64,000 nt of DNA. Source: Flectonema sp. DT1601 (Eukaryota; Euglenozoa; Diplonemea; Diplonemida; Diplonemidae). The notes beneath the pieces were generated by a model, which was given only the letters and a program-made list of their open reading frames with translations, was not told where the DNA came from and made no database searches. The stretch lies in the NCBI GenBank assembly GCA_964019425.1, contig OZ025825.1, positions 651,001-715,000 of the forward strand, read 5' to 3'. The position numbers and the translations under genes were made by a program. Positions 20,101-33,410 of the stretch are shown here, piece after piece (position 1 is the stretch's first letter; each line of letters starts with the position of its first letter).

Positions 20101-21900
20101 TTCAGATATAATTAATATCTGATTTAAGCTTTTAGAAGGGTCTTGGTTACTTCTTCAAAGACAGGACAACGAAAGGAGAATGAGAGTTTTTGTCGAAATA
20201 TGTGGAGTTGTTTTTTTTTGTTTGAATTGTTTTTTATTTTTTTATTTTATATTTCCCCCATCCCTAGTGCGAAGAAAGGGAAAATCAGGCCAGTTGGTTT
20301 TTGACAAGTTGGATTCCGCAATAATCATAACTCTCACGGTTTTTCTTTTTTTTTTTTTTTTTCCCTGCTCTGGTTACAAATTCTTATTTTATATTTATTT
20401 TTTTTATTTTTTCTCAGCAAACTCAAATATATCTGAATAACAATATTATTATTATGTTTTTTTTTTTTTTTTTTTATTACATATTATTTTAGTTTGGGCA
20501 AAACCCTAGTCCTAACGTAACTTAATTTTTAGTGAGAGGGAAAAATAAAAAAATTTCACTACAACAATCACAAATTGAAAAACATGCTGTTCAGAGTGAC
20601 TCATCAGCCGTATCTACTATTCCTAAACAAGAATTGGGTCTACTTACGTTGCTGTTGCCTCGTAGTTAGTTTTGCTATCAGCGATGGATAACAGTTCGTA
20701 ATGTAAAGGACTTCTTTAACATCAATTGCAAAAAAAAAAAAAAAAAAGAAACAGTTTTTTTTGTTCAATCAAAGCTAGTTTTTTTTTCTCGTCTCTTACA
20801 CTGTCTGCTTCATGCTGGATCTGTACTTCTACTAACTAACCAAAATTAATGATACTAACTAACTACTTCTGGTTATATTCATGTCTCTGCTTGCCTGCGA
20901 GAGTCGGTTGTGATTCCTCTTTAGGTTCTTCCAGAAGCTTGACTTTTATGACTTTGATAAATAAATACTCGGTTTCGCCTTCAGAGAGTTTTCTGTGTAT
21001 CTGAGAGAAATCTTGTTGTATTCTCAGGTTTTTTTTTTCTTCTTGTGAGTCGATTCTTTTTTATTTCTCGTAAGACACGTATTATAGTTCAGCAACCATA
21101 CATGGTTCTCTCGTTGTGAAGTAGACATGAGGCTTAGACGTTCCTATATGGGATTACTATTTTTTCTTTTATATTATTGTTTTGTTTGGTTTTGTTTTTT
21201 TGTTGTCGTTTTCCTCTACCCCCCACTAACGCCCAACAAGTCACTTTCCAATTGTTTCTTGTGAGCATCATTATTTTTCATTCATTCATTCATTCATTCA
21301 TTATTTTTTTTGTTTTTTTGTGTACAAAACAAAAAATTATTATTTTTTTTATTTTGTTGTTCTTAAAGTGTGAATTTACATCGCACTGTGTAAGGTGAAT
21401 AAGCTAAGGTAATCTACTGATTATTATTCATTGTCAGTATTGATGTTATTTTTGCGTGAGATGTTCTGCTGTTCAGCGACTTCTCCTTTTTTTTTTTTTT
21501 TTTGTTTTTTTTGTTTTTCTTTTCTTCGAATCTATTATCGCTAGCAGCGAGATGTATTTTTCGCTCCTTTACGCTAAGTTGCTGCATTACTGATTCAGAA
21601 GACAGTTCTCAGCTGTTTTTCTGTATCGATCACCTTAAATGAGGATAAAAAGTAGACTCTGAAAAAAAAAAAATTTCCCCGACTGTACTTAAATCAGCTG
21701 TTTAGTTTTTCGTCTTTTTTTCAATCAAAAAAAAAAAAAAAAAAAAAAAACCTGTCTTCAACCATTATTACTAGCAGCAGTTATCTGCTCAGTAAGAATA
21801 TATCATAAATGTTGTTAGTCGAGTGTATTATTATATTTTCATTGTATGCTTGCCTTCCTAACTTTCACTTTTTTGGAACTGAACTGGTTCATTGTACTTG

Positions 21901-21928
21901 TGTGTCACGCTGTGTCACGCTGTGTCAT
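21901..21928 (+). repeat. TGTGTCACGC decamer repeat
   Basis: Two perfect decamers and a partial third (TGTGTCAT). Confidence 0.85.
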
Positions 21929-22049
21929 ACTTTGGTGGTTTAAGCAGTTGGAGATATCCCCCCCTTTTTTTTTTTTTTTTTTTATTATATAATTTCTTTT
22001 TTTAAGCCTCACACACTTTTCAGCTGACTTTGTCTTATTTAAAAAAAAA

Positions 22050-22838
22050 ATATATCAGTCATTCCTTTTTTTTGCGAACAAATTCTGGACACTGAAAAAA
22101 GTTTTCAAAAAAAAATTGTAAAAATTTCGATCGAAGCGGCATTTTAATGCGCTGCATCGTTGGGTTCATTTCCGTCCGAAATCGGGAGGTTGGCATCACA
22201 TACTTGTCTCCCGAATTGAGAAAAGAGATTTTGTGGTTTACTAAATCAGCTCAGCCGTGGACAAGTACCAAAACTAAAAATTAATCGAAGGGTCTAATTT
22301 TACACTGCTGACCCAGCGGGATTCAGAGAAAAAATAATCGAGCAAAAATATATTAAAGAGTACTCAGCATGTGCCGGTGAGGCAGATTGTTACTACCTGT
22401 CTTTTTGGACCTACTTTGATACTTAATGAAAACACTTTCTTTATATAGATGCAACATTTTCCTTACATAATTGCTACTAGGGTTGATTAGTTAGCAAAAA
22501 GGTGCATATCTCTTGAGTTCGGGAGAAGGAAAAAGAATTAGTAAAAAAAAAAAATTAGGGGTGTTTTTTACTCAGATTTTCTCGATCTTTCCATTCCAGG
22601 TCTGGGATTAATATTTATCATTGAGTAGTACCAAGGAAATCTTGCAAAGAGACGTTTATCTCTTTTTAGCAGCACTTACCATGTTTAAAAGTATATCCCT
22701 ATGCCTAATTTTACAGATCGCACCCTCCCCGATTCCAAAAAATAAAAAATCGAGCAAAAGTAACATATCGTGTAACCTTGCTCAGGCGGTGAGAAAATGG
22801 TGTTTTTTGTTCGCAAAAAAAAGGAATGACTGATATAT
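22050..22838. mobile_element. Candidate non-autonomous element with 33-bp terminal inverted repeats
   Basis: ATATATCAGTCATTCC plus T8 and GCGAACAAA at 22050-22082 is the exact reverse complement of 22806-22838. The arms enclose about 720 bp with no reading frame of note and carry TA-rich outer ends, as in MITE-like relics of cut-and-paste DNA transposons that use TA targets. No transposase is present. A second copy was not found in the window, so a hairpin-forming spacer that is not mobile is also possible. Confidence 0.45.
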
Positions 22839-23712
22839 ATACATCGTAAATGTCCAATCAGTAGCAAGATTTCTTTTCTACAAATCTCTTTCGGGGTGTA
22901 AATATTTCTCACACTTCGGAAACGCCTAACGTCAGCATAACCCAATAAGTATATATTTTTCTTTTGGGATTGTTCTTGCTATGCGCATGAGGGGGAGGGG
23001 TAGGTACTTTTTATTTGGGGGATTTTCCATGGAGCTTTTCATGAATCCTATTTTTTTATATTTTTTTTGGAAAATTGTAGGCCCCTAAGAAATTCACTGC
23101 CTCTTCTCCAACATGCAAATCAGACAATAAATTTGTAGTAGATTGTGTTCTTGTCTATTACTGAATAAATATATAAAATTAAATAAATAAATTAAAAATT
23201 ACTCGTTTGATTTGCTTATTTTGTATTCGCTTAAATATAATTTTTTTGGTTTCCTCATTTTTATACGGTATAAGCAACCGTCTTCACATAGACAAAAGTC
23301 ACTGAGGGAACCTTCTTGGCTCAAGACTCTCCGACTTAAACGAATCAACTTGTCATCATTTTTTCCCCCAGTTTCTTGGATAATTTGCTGATGTCAAGAA
23401 AAAAAAAAAAAAAAAAAAAAAAAACAATCCAGTTCGATGCCCTCTATCAGTGGTTTTGGATTCGAATCAACTGCTGTTCGTTCAGCAATTGAAGGAAAAA
23501 AAAAAAAAATATTTTGGAACTTTTTTTTTTTTTAATACCTACAAACTTATTATTTTCGATGGAAAACGGAATTGTGGGCATAGTAGCGTTATTGCACACA
23601 AAAAAAAAAAAAAAAAGTAAGGTTGTCTGGTTTGGTCACTCACTGTGATACTTATCATGAGAAAATGTCATAGTAATTATTTTTTTTTCACGCAGTTGGA
23701 ATTGTAAGCAAT

Positions 23713-24158
23713 ATGGGCACCTATGAAGAACAGAACAAAAGAATTCACCAGGAAGTATGTCTCTCTCTTTTTTGTGTCATTAAACGGAATCGATTTTTTT
23801 TTTCTTCTTCAAAAATATAAAACCACAGACTTCTGACCTATTCCTGAAACAGCATTTATCCTACAGGTTTACATCTGCTTTGTTGTTTAAGGATACGAGA
23901 AGTCCCTTAGTGAGATTTTTATTCTCAAAACCGACTCAGCAAAATCCAATTCCCAAAGTAACTGTTATGGCGGATGTCAGGCCACTAGGACAGCAACGTG
24001 ATGGTTGCTTAAGATTTTCAGTTCTGGTTGAAGATCAGAAATACAGCAGAATAATAACGATAGATCCTAAGAACACAACAGGTGAAGAGTTCAATGAAGT
24101 CCTCATTAACAAAGTGTACGATCAAAAAGCTAAAATACGTGAAATAGGACTCCCATAG
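23713..24158 (+). CDS. Small unknown protein (123 residues)
   Basis: Two exons, 23713-23754 and 23829-24158. The intron starts GTATGT and ends ATAAAACCACAG. The short first exon encodes MGTYEEQNKRIHQE and follows an AG acceptor at 23694-23695. An alternative acceptor at 23851-23852 would also keep frame and drop eight residues. The second exon reads TSDLFLKQHL, then a region with regular strands (LRFSVLVEDQKYSRIITI) and a C-terminal KIREIGLP. No domain is recognised. The next gene starts only 180 bp downstream. Confidence 0.6.
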
Positions 24159-24338
24159 AGATATGGGAGATTGTAATGATAATATATATGAAGTTGGAAG
24201 AAAAAAAAAAAAAAAAAAAAAAACCGATCATTTGTTTTCGGTCTTCTGACGTTAGCAAATTGAGAAATTTTTTTTTTGTTGTTGTGTTCAAAAAAAATTT
24301 TTTTTTTTGTTTTGTTTTGCCATTCAGAATAATAGAAC

Positions 24339-25397
24339 ATGGCTATTGCGTACAATGCTGAAGGGTTCATATTGGATCCTAGTACCCCAGTGTTAATCGA
24401 CGATTCCGCTTATGGTAATTCAGCACCCAACATGCCTGCTGAGGTTTGTGTTTTGTTTATTTACGTCATTATTGTTGTAGCATTTGTGATTTAGTTATTT
24501 ATTAATTTTACGAATATAATAACAGCCGAGACATCCTCGAAAATGCAACACTGGTGTGAGGAATACTACGAGGCCTCATTCACCTGGTGCACTTGATGAT
24601 GAACAGACTATTGGAAAGCTGACTCGATCACCTCTTGATAGCAGACTTAGACGAGAAGAGAAGCAAAGCTACAGTCCTGCTACGTCATCGATACTAGCTG
24701 CAGCTCAAGGACTATCAGAAGACTCACTTTTAGTATTAGCTGAAGTAGTAACACATGTTGCTAGAGTTCAGGGAGGTCGTGCAGGAAGACAACGACGGGG
24801 AGCTATCGAATCTGAAGCACCCAAAACACTTGATCACGTACAAGCTTATCTCGATCAACAAAACGAAGTTCTCGGAGGATGTCTTCTCCGCGCAGACAAC
24901 GAACGAAACATCCGCCGCTCCAGCTCCTGCCCCAGCTCCCTCCGTATAAAAGACAAAGAGACTGACATCTGCCGAGGCAACTACATCCAAAGCACCAAAG
25001 ACATAAAATCAAAAGGAGTTGTCGTAGTCAAGAGTGGAACTAAAGGAATTGTCAACACTGTATTGGAGAATGGGAAATTAAATGTCTCCTTCGATGAGAG
25101 AACTGATAAACAAACAAAACCCATTAATGTTAAAATAGAAGCTGTCGCTGTATTCAGACGACACAATACTCACAGACCGACTGCTTCAGAATCAAATATT
25201 GTACAAGATCTTAATATGGCTCTTGATAAAAAGTTTGTTATTTATTTCTTTTGATGTTATAATTTCTAATCTGCTGGAGGGATAAAAACAAACTAATCAT
25301 TCACAGGAGTGAGGAGTTGAGAACAAAATCCGAAACCATTACTAGCCTCGAGTATCAAATTGAAAAGTTTTTGAAGCAATGTACTTGTCAATGCTGA
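24339..25397 (+). CDS. Unknown protein, three exons, C-terminal coiled coil
   Basis: Exons 24339-24443, 24526-25232 and 25307-25397 (300 residues). Both introns start GTTTGT; they end AATATAATAACAG and CATTCACAG, and both junctions keep frame. The ATG at 24339 follows a T-rich tract and AG at 24326-24327. The middle is Arg/Ser-rich and likely disordered. A helical stretch LVLAEVVTHVARVQGG lies at residues ~95-110. The last 40 residues (ELRTKSETITSLEYQIEKFL) are a likely coiled coil, ending in CTCQC, a Cys-rich tip that could be lipidated or bind metal. No family recognised. Confidence 0.6.
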
Positions 25398-26074
25398 GAT
25401 TTATGTTTTTTCTTTTGGAATTATCCTCCACCCATAGTTTGCTTTTAGTTTGGTTCTATTCGCGGGATTATTCTCCGCCGAAAATATTAACCTGACCTAC
25501 CTCACGCTCGCACTTTCGATAGCGTGTGTGACTTTTCTTTTACGCCTTGTTTTTTTTTTTCCGTTTTTTTCTTTACTCCTTACCTTTGCGCCCTTATTCC
25601 CTTCTTGTTGCCTGAGAGGATTTCTTTTGAAGTTTTGATTGTCATCGTTTTCTTTAATGGAAAAAAAAGAAAAAAAAAGAAACAATAATTCTCGTTGAAA
25701 GCTATCACCAGCGAACAGGTGTCAATTTATTTCCCCCTCTCCTCTTGAGCTTGAAAAGACGGTATCAACCTCCCCTCTCTTTTTTTTCATACCTTTGCTA
25801 AACATGCTTCATAGTGTTGGCGACACTCATAACTGCTAAATAGTTGTGCTACTTAATGGTATCTTAACCTTGTTGTTATGTTTGTCGTCGATTACATTGC
25901 TGATTATCAGTTTTTGAGGTTTATCTCAAAAAAAAAAAAAAGATTTCTGTTACGCCAGATCAGCTTTTCAGCTGGTTCATATTTTATTTACCACTTACAA
26001 TTTTTTGTGTTTTTCTCCCTAACTGGATGAGTACCACATATTTACCAAAAAAAAGAACCATAACACAATAAAAG
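25398..26074. other. Spacer
   Basis: Nothing beyond T- and A-rich tracts is seen. A candidate acceptor AG at 26030-26031 precedes the next start by about 44 bases. Confidence 0.6.
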
Positions 26075-26659
26075 ATGTCAAATGTACTATCTCGAGTTAT
26101 TGAAGACGCTCCTCAGATTCCACGTTTTATGAAACAGACTGTGGCGGCGGAGGAGTTTTCGCAGTTGGCTGAAGAGGCGAAGTTAATACTCGAAACACAT
26201 AGATTGAAAACATCCATAGAAAGGGCTCGTTATGACATTGCTAAAGCATCAATCTGCGGAGACCTAAAATATCTCATTGATGAACAAGAAGTGAATGATC
26301 AAGTTAAAACTATGATTGGATTACAACGAGATATGTCAAATCTTAAAAACAAACTTCCAGAATTGAAAGACCGAATTGAAGTTTCACATCGTCCTCAACC
26401 CGGTAGTACGTTAGTAGTCAATGAGAAACATAGATCTTCTTTGATACAGATAGTTCATGATATGGTGAGGATAGTGGCTAGAGGTCCTCATGTTGTAACT
26501 GACTCATTGCAGTCTTTGGAAAATAAAAGTATTGACACTAACCCTTCAGCTCCTTCTGATTTAACAAAATCCCTTCAGAGAAGCTCGAACATACTGACGT
26601 CTGATCTAACCACGCTTATGACTGCCCTTGATAAGTTAGACAGCGCTCCGCTTATGTAA
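26075..26659 (+). CDS. Unknown helical protein (194 residues)
   Basis: Single exon from ATG at 26075 to TAA. The protein is almost wholly alpha-helical by pattern (EEFSQLAEEAKLILETHRLK; QVKTMIGLQRDMSNLKNKLP), with heptad-like spacing suggesting coiled coils at residues ~25-110. A second helical part follows a Ser/Thr/Pro linker at ~150-165. No signal peptide or membrane segment. It may be a subunit of a cytoskeletal or tethering complex, but no family is recognised. Confidence 0.6.
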   Translation: MSNVLSRVIEDAPQIPRFMKQTVAAEEFSQLAEEAKLILETHRLKTSIERARYDIAKASICGDLKYLIDEQEVNDQVKTMIGLQRDMSNLKNKLPELKDRIEVSHRPQPGSTLVVNEKHRSSLIQIVHDMVRIVARGPHVVTDSLQSLENKSIDTNPSAPSDLTKSLQRSSNILTSDLTTLMTALDKLDSAPLM

Positions 26660-26834
26660 TAATTATTTTGTGTTGCTTTCTTTTTATTTTATAGAAAAAT
26701 GTAGCTAGATAGATTATTATTTTTTTTTTTTTTTTTTTTTTTTTTGAAAGGGGGATTTCTTTAAAATAAAATAAAATAATAATTATTATTTCTCTCTTCT
26801 TAAAAGTATCAACACATATAAAAAAGAGAGATTG

Positions 26835-28571
<1,737 letters not shown>

Positions 28572-29290
28572 TTCTCTTTATTAGTTCAAATTAATAGAGC
28601 ATGAGGAAGCCCTTGGTGCTGGAATTACCGCGAGTACTGACACCAGACTTGTCCACCAATTGATACTCACTGACTGATTTCTTCGTTAAATCTGGTTACC
28701 CGTTTGGAAAAAAAACGAAAAAAAAAAAAAAAACAAATCTATTCGCAGCGTAACAGATAATTTGAAATTTAGAAATACGCGTATCTCGTTGGGTGAGTCG
28801 TTGAGCCACCATTATTATTTTTCTTTTATATAATTCTTTCATCTGTTTAATTTGACGCCCGCTCAGATAGTGTCCTACCTAATTGGATATTAACGTGTGT
28901 TGTGTATCAAATAAACAGAACGAAGTCGTTATTTATTTGATGTATCTTTTCCTCTTCTTTTTAAAATGAAAAGGGGGACATGTGGGATCCTTTACATTTC
29001 TCTGATTATTTCAATTTACACATTGATGTATTTTTTTTTCTTTTCTCGATTTTTCGGATGAGAGGGGAGGGTTCTTAAAATAGAGTCAAATACCCAAAAT
29101 CAGGGTGTTTTTAAGAAACATGTTCGTGTGAACTTCTATTATCCTGATGACGTTATTAGATGTTATTTTTTTTTATTTTTTTTTTTATTTCTTATTTGTT
29201 TGATCGAACCGTACTTCCTACAAAATAAATAAAAAATGTATCACCTGTGGTAGGATAGTTTTATATATTTTCACAGGTTGAACCCCCGAA
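28572..29290. other. Spacer
   Basis: No gene seen. It holds A and T runs near 28712 and 29165-29195, and the acceptor AG at 29275-29276 after TTTTATATATTTTC. Confidence 0.6.
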
Positions 29291-31015
29291 ATGTCAAATG
29301 AAGGAGAATCGGTAGCTAAAGCTTTATTCAGCTGCACAAGAGTTGAATTACTTTTCAATGAGTCTCCAGCGGGAGAGAAACCACAACAACCGCAGCAGGA
29401 ATTAAAAGAAAGCTGCAGTAGTGAACGACTATCGACACCAATGAGAAGTCGAAGTGGATCTGAAATAATGTTCGACACAATGGGAATGGAGGAACATCGA
29501 GGTCCTATTTTTAATGGAGAAAAAGTAGCCTTGTTGCTGTCTCTTACTCCGGATAAGAAAAAATTAGAATCAGTTTTTGAGATGACTTTTGGGATATCCG
29601 CGAAGGGATCATCAAATCGTCAAATTGACCTGTGGAATAAACTAACTGAACTACTATTCATACAACTACATTTACTATCAGAGCCTCCAGCTTCAACCTT
29701 GCCTGACGATCCAGCACGGTCAGATGACTTAGTCACTTTACCGGGTGCTCATCAGACACCAGACAGAAGTAAAATTGCCTTTCCAGTTCAGTCAACGACT
29801 TCAATACAAAAATCAAAATTGATGTCTAGAAGGGGAAGGGAATACTATCGTCCTAGTGTTTTTAAACTTGAATTTATTGTAAAAGATATTAATGCTCCAT
29901 CCACTGATAAAACCAGATGTTATATTTGGTTGGCGATTGAACTTCCTAATCCGTCTCATTTACAAACTATTTTATCGGAAGTAACGGAGTTGGGAGTGTC
30001 ATCCCCCGCTGAAAATATTTTTAACAGGTCTCTTGAATCTTCAGGTAAGCTTGGTATGTCTAGGTCTTCCGGACGTTCTGAAAAAGAAAGTAAAAGTTTA
30101 CTAATGCAAATATACAATTCGATACCGATTCCACCACGTACGTCAAACACTACAGAAAGCTGTGGTAACACACCATACATGATAGTTATGAAACCAGCAT
30201 GGTTGTTCGATCCATTGAGGGTCGAACTACACGTCGTTGAACCATTCCCTGGTTATAATTGCGTTCAGGTATCTATATCTAATCCACTTAATCATAATGT
30301 TCTTATTAATGAGCTTTCAATTCATCTCCCGACTACTGTAAACGCAAAAGCAGAGATTAACTCAACTGGAAATACGACTTCTGGATCAACGTATTGTATG
30401 TTAGCCACGTCACCTACAACAATGGGTGCTCATATTATCGGAATGAGTGGGTTCGAAGCAGTCTTTAAGATAGAGTGTTTCATGATGGCAGTTGAAAATG
30501 AAGTGCTGCCCGTCACTCTTTCTGGTGGAGAGACGTACGGTTTTATGTTTGCGTTGAAACCTTACGATTTAAAACCTTCAAGCAGTGGTGGTATTTCACC
30601 CGTTGCAAAAAATAATAATAAAATACCAATGAGGGGTGGAGGTGATCGAATTGTTGGAAACTATTTTGGCTCAACACCAAGGCATTCTGTTGATAGCAAT
30701 GAGTCATTTTCATCACAGAGGATACCAAGCAACCCATCAACACCAACAGAACCAATAGCATTGAAAAGTACATTAACAATATCCTTTAAAGTTGAGGGAT
30801 TGAGTTCTGCATTTGATAAAGCTGCTTCAGTTAGATGGATGTTGCATCCGTCTTTAGCATCGTGTTCTGGGAATAGTGAACGTCCTCCTGAAGCACAACG
30901 CCACTTAATGATTTCCAAGTACATACCTCCTCGTGCTCGTCGGAGGGAATCTCTTCGGAGCGGTGTCATTGTAACTACTCCGACATCTATCACTTCAGCA
31001 AGCAGATCTTTCTGA
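29291..31015 (+). CDS. Unknown 574-residue protein with Ig-like segments
   Basis: Single exon; ATG at 29291 is 14 bases after the acceptor AG at 29275-29276. No signal peptide or membrane helix. Residues ~195-245 and ~300-420 are strand-rich (VELHVVEPFPGYNCVQVSIS, then NPLNHNVLINELSIHLP), the pattern of an Ig/arrestin-like beta sandwich. A Ser-rich disordered stretch lies at ~430-490, and the strand TLTISFKVEGL near 495. A basic tail (PRARRRESLRSG) ends it. This order is reminiscent of trafficking proteins such as TRAPP-complex beta-sandwich subunits, but I cannot assign it. Confidence 0.6.
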   Translation: MSNEGESVAKALFSCTRVELLFNESPAGEKPQQPQQELKESCSSERLSTPMRSRSGSEIMFDTMGMEEHRGPIFNGEKVALLLSLTPDKKKLESVFEMTFGISAKGSSNRQIDLWNKLTELLFIQLHLLSEPPASTLPDDPARSDDLVTLPGAHQTPDRSKIAFPVQSTTSIQKSKLMSRRGREYYRPSVFKLEFIVKDINAPSTDKTRCYIWLAIELPNPSHLQTILSEVTELGVSSPAENIFNRSLESSGKLGMSRSSGRSEKESKSLLMQIYNSIPIPPRTSNTTESCGNTPYMIVMKPAWLFDPLRVELHVVEPFPGYNCVQVSISNPLNHNVLINELSIHLPTTVNAKAEINSTGNTTSGSTYCMLATSPTTMGAHIIGMSGFEAVFKIECFMMAVENEVLPVTLSGGETYGFMFALKPYDLKPSSSGGISPVAKNNNKIPMRGGGDRIVGNYFGSTPRHSVDSNESFSSQRIPSNPSTPTEPIALKSTLTISFKVEGLSSAFDKAASVRWMLHPSLASCSGNSERPPEAQRHLMISKYIPPRARRRESLRSGVIVTTPTSITSASRSF

Positions 31016-31519
31016 ATTTTTTTTCAAGTGGAAAAAAAATAAAAATAAAATAACCAATTCGACACTCGTAAGTAATGTACCTTGTAAATCTGACATTGAG
31101 AGTGAAGTTTTACTTTTTTTTAATTGTACCGACCGATGTGACAAATTAAACGTGAGACTTCTTTTTTTTTGTAGTTGTTTTCGAAAGCAGTTAAAAAAAA
31201 AAAAACGTTCATTCCCACCCTCAACTACAGGGAAACAGAGACATGAGAAGTTAACACATACACTCTTTATTAAAAAATAGTCTCTACTGTTGCTATGTAT
31301 CAGAACTAATTTTAAATTATCGTTATGTTGTTTTACAAAATTAGAGAGTTAACCCCCCTTTTTTCGTGCCTTTTTTTTACATAAAGCTGTGCAACAGTCG
31401 TAGCAACGATTTTTGTGAAAGTCAACTGACCAGAGTTCAGATGAATTTGAATCACAAGCGTCGTATCAAATTCATTCCTTTTCCCGCAGCTTAAAGAATT
31501 GTTTAGTAAAAATAAAAAA
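31016..31519. other. Spacer with a duplicated 5' flank
   Basis: No gene. It contains repeat copy A (31301-31450) shared with the flank of the EF-hand/WD gene. The acceptor AG is at 31488-31489 after TTCATTCCTTTTCCCGC. Confidence 0.7.
31301..31450 (+). repeat. Duplicated 5' flank, copy A
   Basis: Matches 33190-33352. The best blocks are CAGAACTAAT, TTAAATTATCGTTATGTTGT and ATAAAGCTGTGCAACAGTCG followed by TAGCAACGATTT. It ends about 70 bp before the GH43-like gene. Confidence 0.85.
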
Positions 31520-32543
31520 ATGATGTCAACTTCACTCCTCTTGTTGTCAGCAGTCTTGATAACCAGCAGCACAGTGATATCAAATATCTCACCTCGTAGA
31601 GACACAGATGGTAATATACTAAATGCACATGATGGTAATATTATTTTAATAGATGGAGAATACCATTGGTACTCCGTTGGTTTTGGTGATTGTGTTGAGC
31701 TTCCTGGGTGTCCTACAGGTGTTGACAGACAGTCATGTGGATTCATGTCTAATCATTCTGTAACTTTGTACACATCTAAGGACTTGTCTTCTGGTAGTTG
31801 GGTGAATAGAGGAAATGTGCTTCCAGTGGATAACCGGCCTTTCGGAACAATGTTGGGAGCATCAGTGGTTTACAACAAGTTGACTGATCTTTATGTTCTT
31901 TGGGCTAATTATTATGCTGTCGTCCCAGTACCTTGTAGCGACTTCAAAGAGTAGATTGGGACCGTTTACGGTGGTGAACCCTGCAGCTAACCTCACCAGA
32001 TCCGGCGGGGTGGCTGGTAGACTTTTCGTTGATGACGACGGCCAAGGTTATATTATATACGCTAGTTCTGAGAGCGTGCAACATAACGTAACTATCGAAA
32101 GGCTAACTCCTGATTTCATCTATTCTCAAGGAGAGTCTATTCCATTAGACCAAACAAGATATTGTTTGGGGGCGCCAACAATGTTTTTCGACCGCGAGTC
32201 AAGAAAATATTTCGCATTGGCAACAAATTGTTACTGCTGTTTCTGCTCTGGAGGTATTGGCGTTTTCGTGTATGCGGCAGACACTGTATTAGGTAACTAC
32301 CATCAGGTTGCTGCAATCAACCCAAGCAAGCAGATTCCTGCTCAGCAAACATACGTTCTTCCACTGAACACAACAACTGGTTGGGAATACGTTTGGATTG
32401 GTAATAATTGGGGTTCCGCACCTGATCATCTCAAGTCTCATGATTTTACCTACTGGGGTTTGTTGAACTGGACCGGTGTTGGTGCCGAGAGAGTTCCACA
32501 AAAGATGGAATTTACGAGCGAGTTTGTTATCGATTTGGAATAG
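31520..32543 (+). CDS. Secreted GH43-like glycoside hydrolase with an internal frame break
   Basis: The first part runs from ATG 31520 with a signal peptide (MMSTSLLLLSAVLITSSTV) into the first propeller blade AHDGNIILIDGEYHWY, where the Asp matches the GH43 catalytic-base position. The reading then has to move to the next frame between about 31905 and 31951 (LYVLWANYY in one frame, YLVATSKSRLGPF in the other) and goes on to TAG at 32541-32543. The later blades show GGVAGRLFVDDDGQGYIIYA, FALATNCYCC and EYVWIGNNW. GH43-clan enzymes are five-bladed propellers that split arabinosyl, xylosyl or galactosyl bonds. The break could be a base-call error, a real inactivating change, or very odd splicing: GTCGTCCCAG at 31919-31928 would restore frame if removed, but is too short for a known intron. 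Confidence 0.72.
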
Positions 32544-33410
32544 TTTGTTCCTGTTTGTGGGAAATCTTTTTGTTGAATAAATATATTCATATGAATGATT
32601 TTTATTATTTTTGAGATTTTAAAAAACAATGTTGCCATTATCGTTGTTTGTACTCCGTGTCAGAAAAGAAATGGTATAAAGAGTCTCCTTTTGACAATGA
32701 AAGTGTTGATGTTGACAGATTGAGAATTCTTTCTCGATCCGTTGTGTAGTAGTGGAAGGGCCGCTCCTGGTTGGCGGAGTGATTTTGTGTGTGGTTGATT
32801 CCGTTACCAAACGAGAGGTCGACCCTTCAGTAGGGGCGCTCGTCACTTAGGTCTTGGATTTTTTCTCTACGTCCTTTTCCCAAGACAGTGCCGCCCTTCT
32901 TGAGTTTCTTTTTGTTTTCTTTTGGAAAGAAACAACTTTTGCTTTCGCATTTCAACTCTCCACGTATCGTTGAAAACAAGGTAGACTCTTCTAATCATGA
33001 CATCGGCAAGCGTTTTTATATGATAATTAATGATGTTCTCATTGTTTAGTAAATTTGGAATCCCAGAAACCTATTATTTTGTCCTCTCTCTCTCTCTGCT
33101 CTTCCCTTCCGTTTTCCCTGCCTTTTCACATGTAGCTGTCCGGCTGTCGTATCAACGTCGTAGTTTAGTCACTGTATCTAGAACATGTTCAGAACTAATG
33201 TTAAATTATCGTTATGTTGTTTTACAAAATTGAACAGTTAACCCCCCCCTTTTCCTGCATTCTTTTTACATAAAGCTGTGCAACAGTCGTAGCAACGATT
33301 TAAGTGTTTGTCTGTTTTGCAGGAAGTCAACTGACGATAGTCAGAGGAATTTCATATAAAACATTTATAATAATTGTTCTCGACAGGAAGGAGTAGATTA
33401 ATCACAAGTA
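32544..33410. other. Spacer with duplicated 5' flank
   Basis: No gene. It holds a CT dinucleotide run near 33084-33097 and repeat copy B (33190-33352). The acceptor AG for the next gene is at 33385-33386. Confidence 0.65.
33190..33352 (+). repeat. Duplicated 5' flank, copy B
   Basis: Partner of 31301-31450. It carries about 20 extra bases (around TGTTTGTCTGTTTTGCAG), which end in a splice-acceptor-like CAG. It ends about 60 bp before the EF-hand exon. Confidence 0.85.

Larger units (their letters stand above)
18688..23712. other. 5 kb tract with no intact gene
   Basis: No supportable gene on either strand. It contains many T runs, the two related repeat copies at 19676 and 19964, a CATT microsatellite at 21276-21302, the TGTGTCACGC repeat at 21901, and the inverted-repeat element at 22050-22838. 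The minus strand at about 18960-19180 has short protein-like stretches, too short to call. The AG at 23694-23695 after a T tract is the acceptor of the next gene. Confidence 0.6.

Noticed and set aside
23455-23485. tRNA-like box B (GATTCGAATC)
   Set aside because: No cloverleaf, no box A at the right distance, and the palindrome TTCGAA explains the likeness.
31919-31928. A 10-base intron in the GH43-like gene
   Set aside because: Shorter than any accepted spliceosomal intron; a base error or true frame break is more likely.
32619-32846. Ser/Thr-rich minus-strand reading frame after the GH43-like gene
   Set aside because: Short, starts with GTG, no domain and no splice signals; taken as chance.
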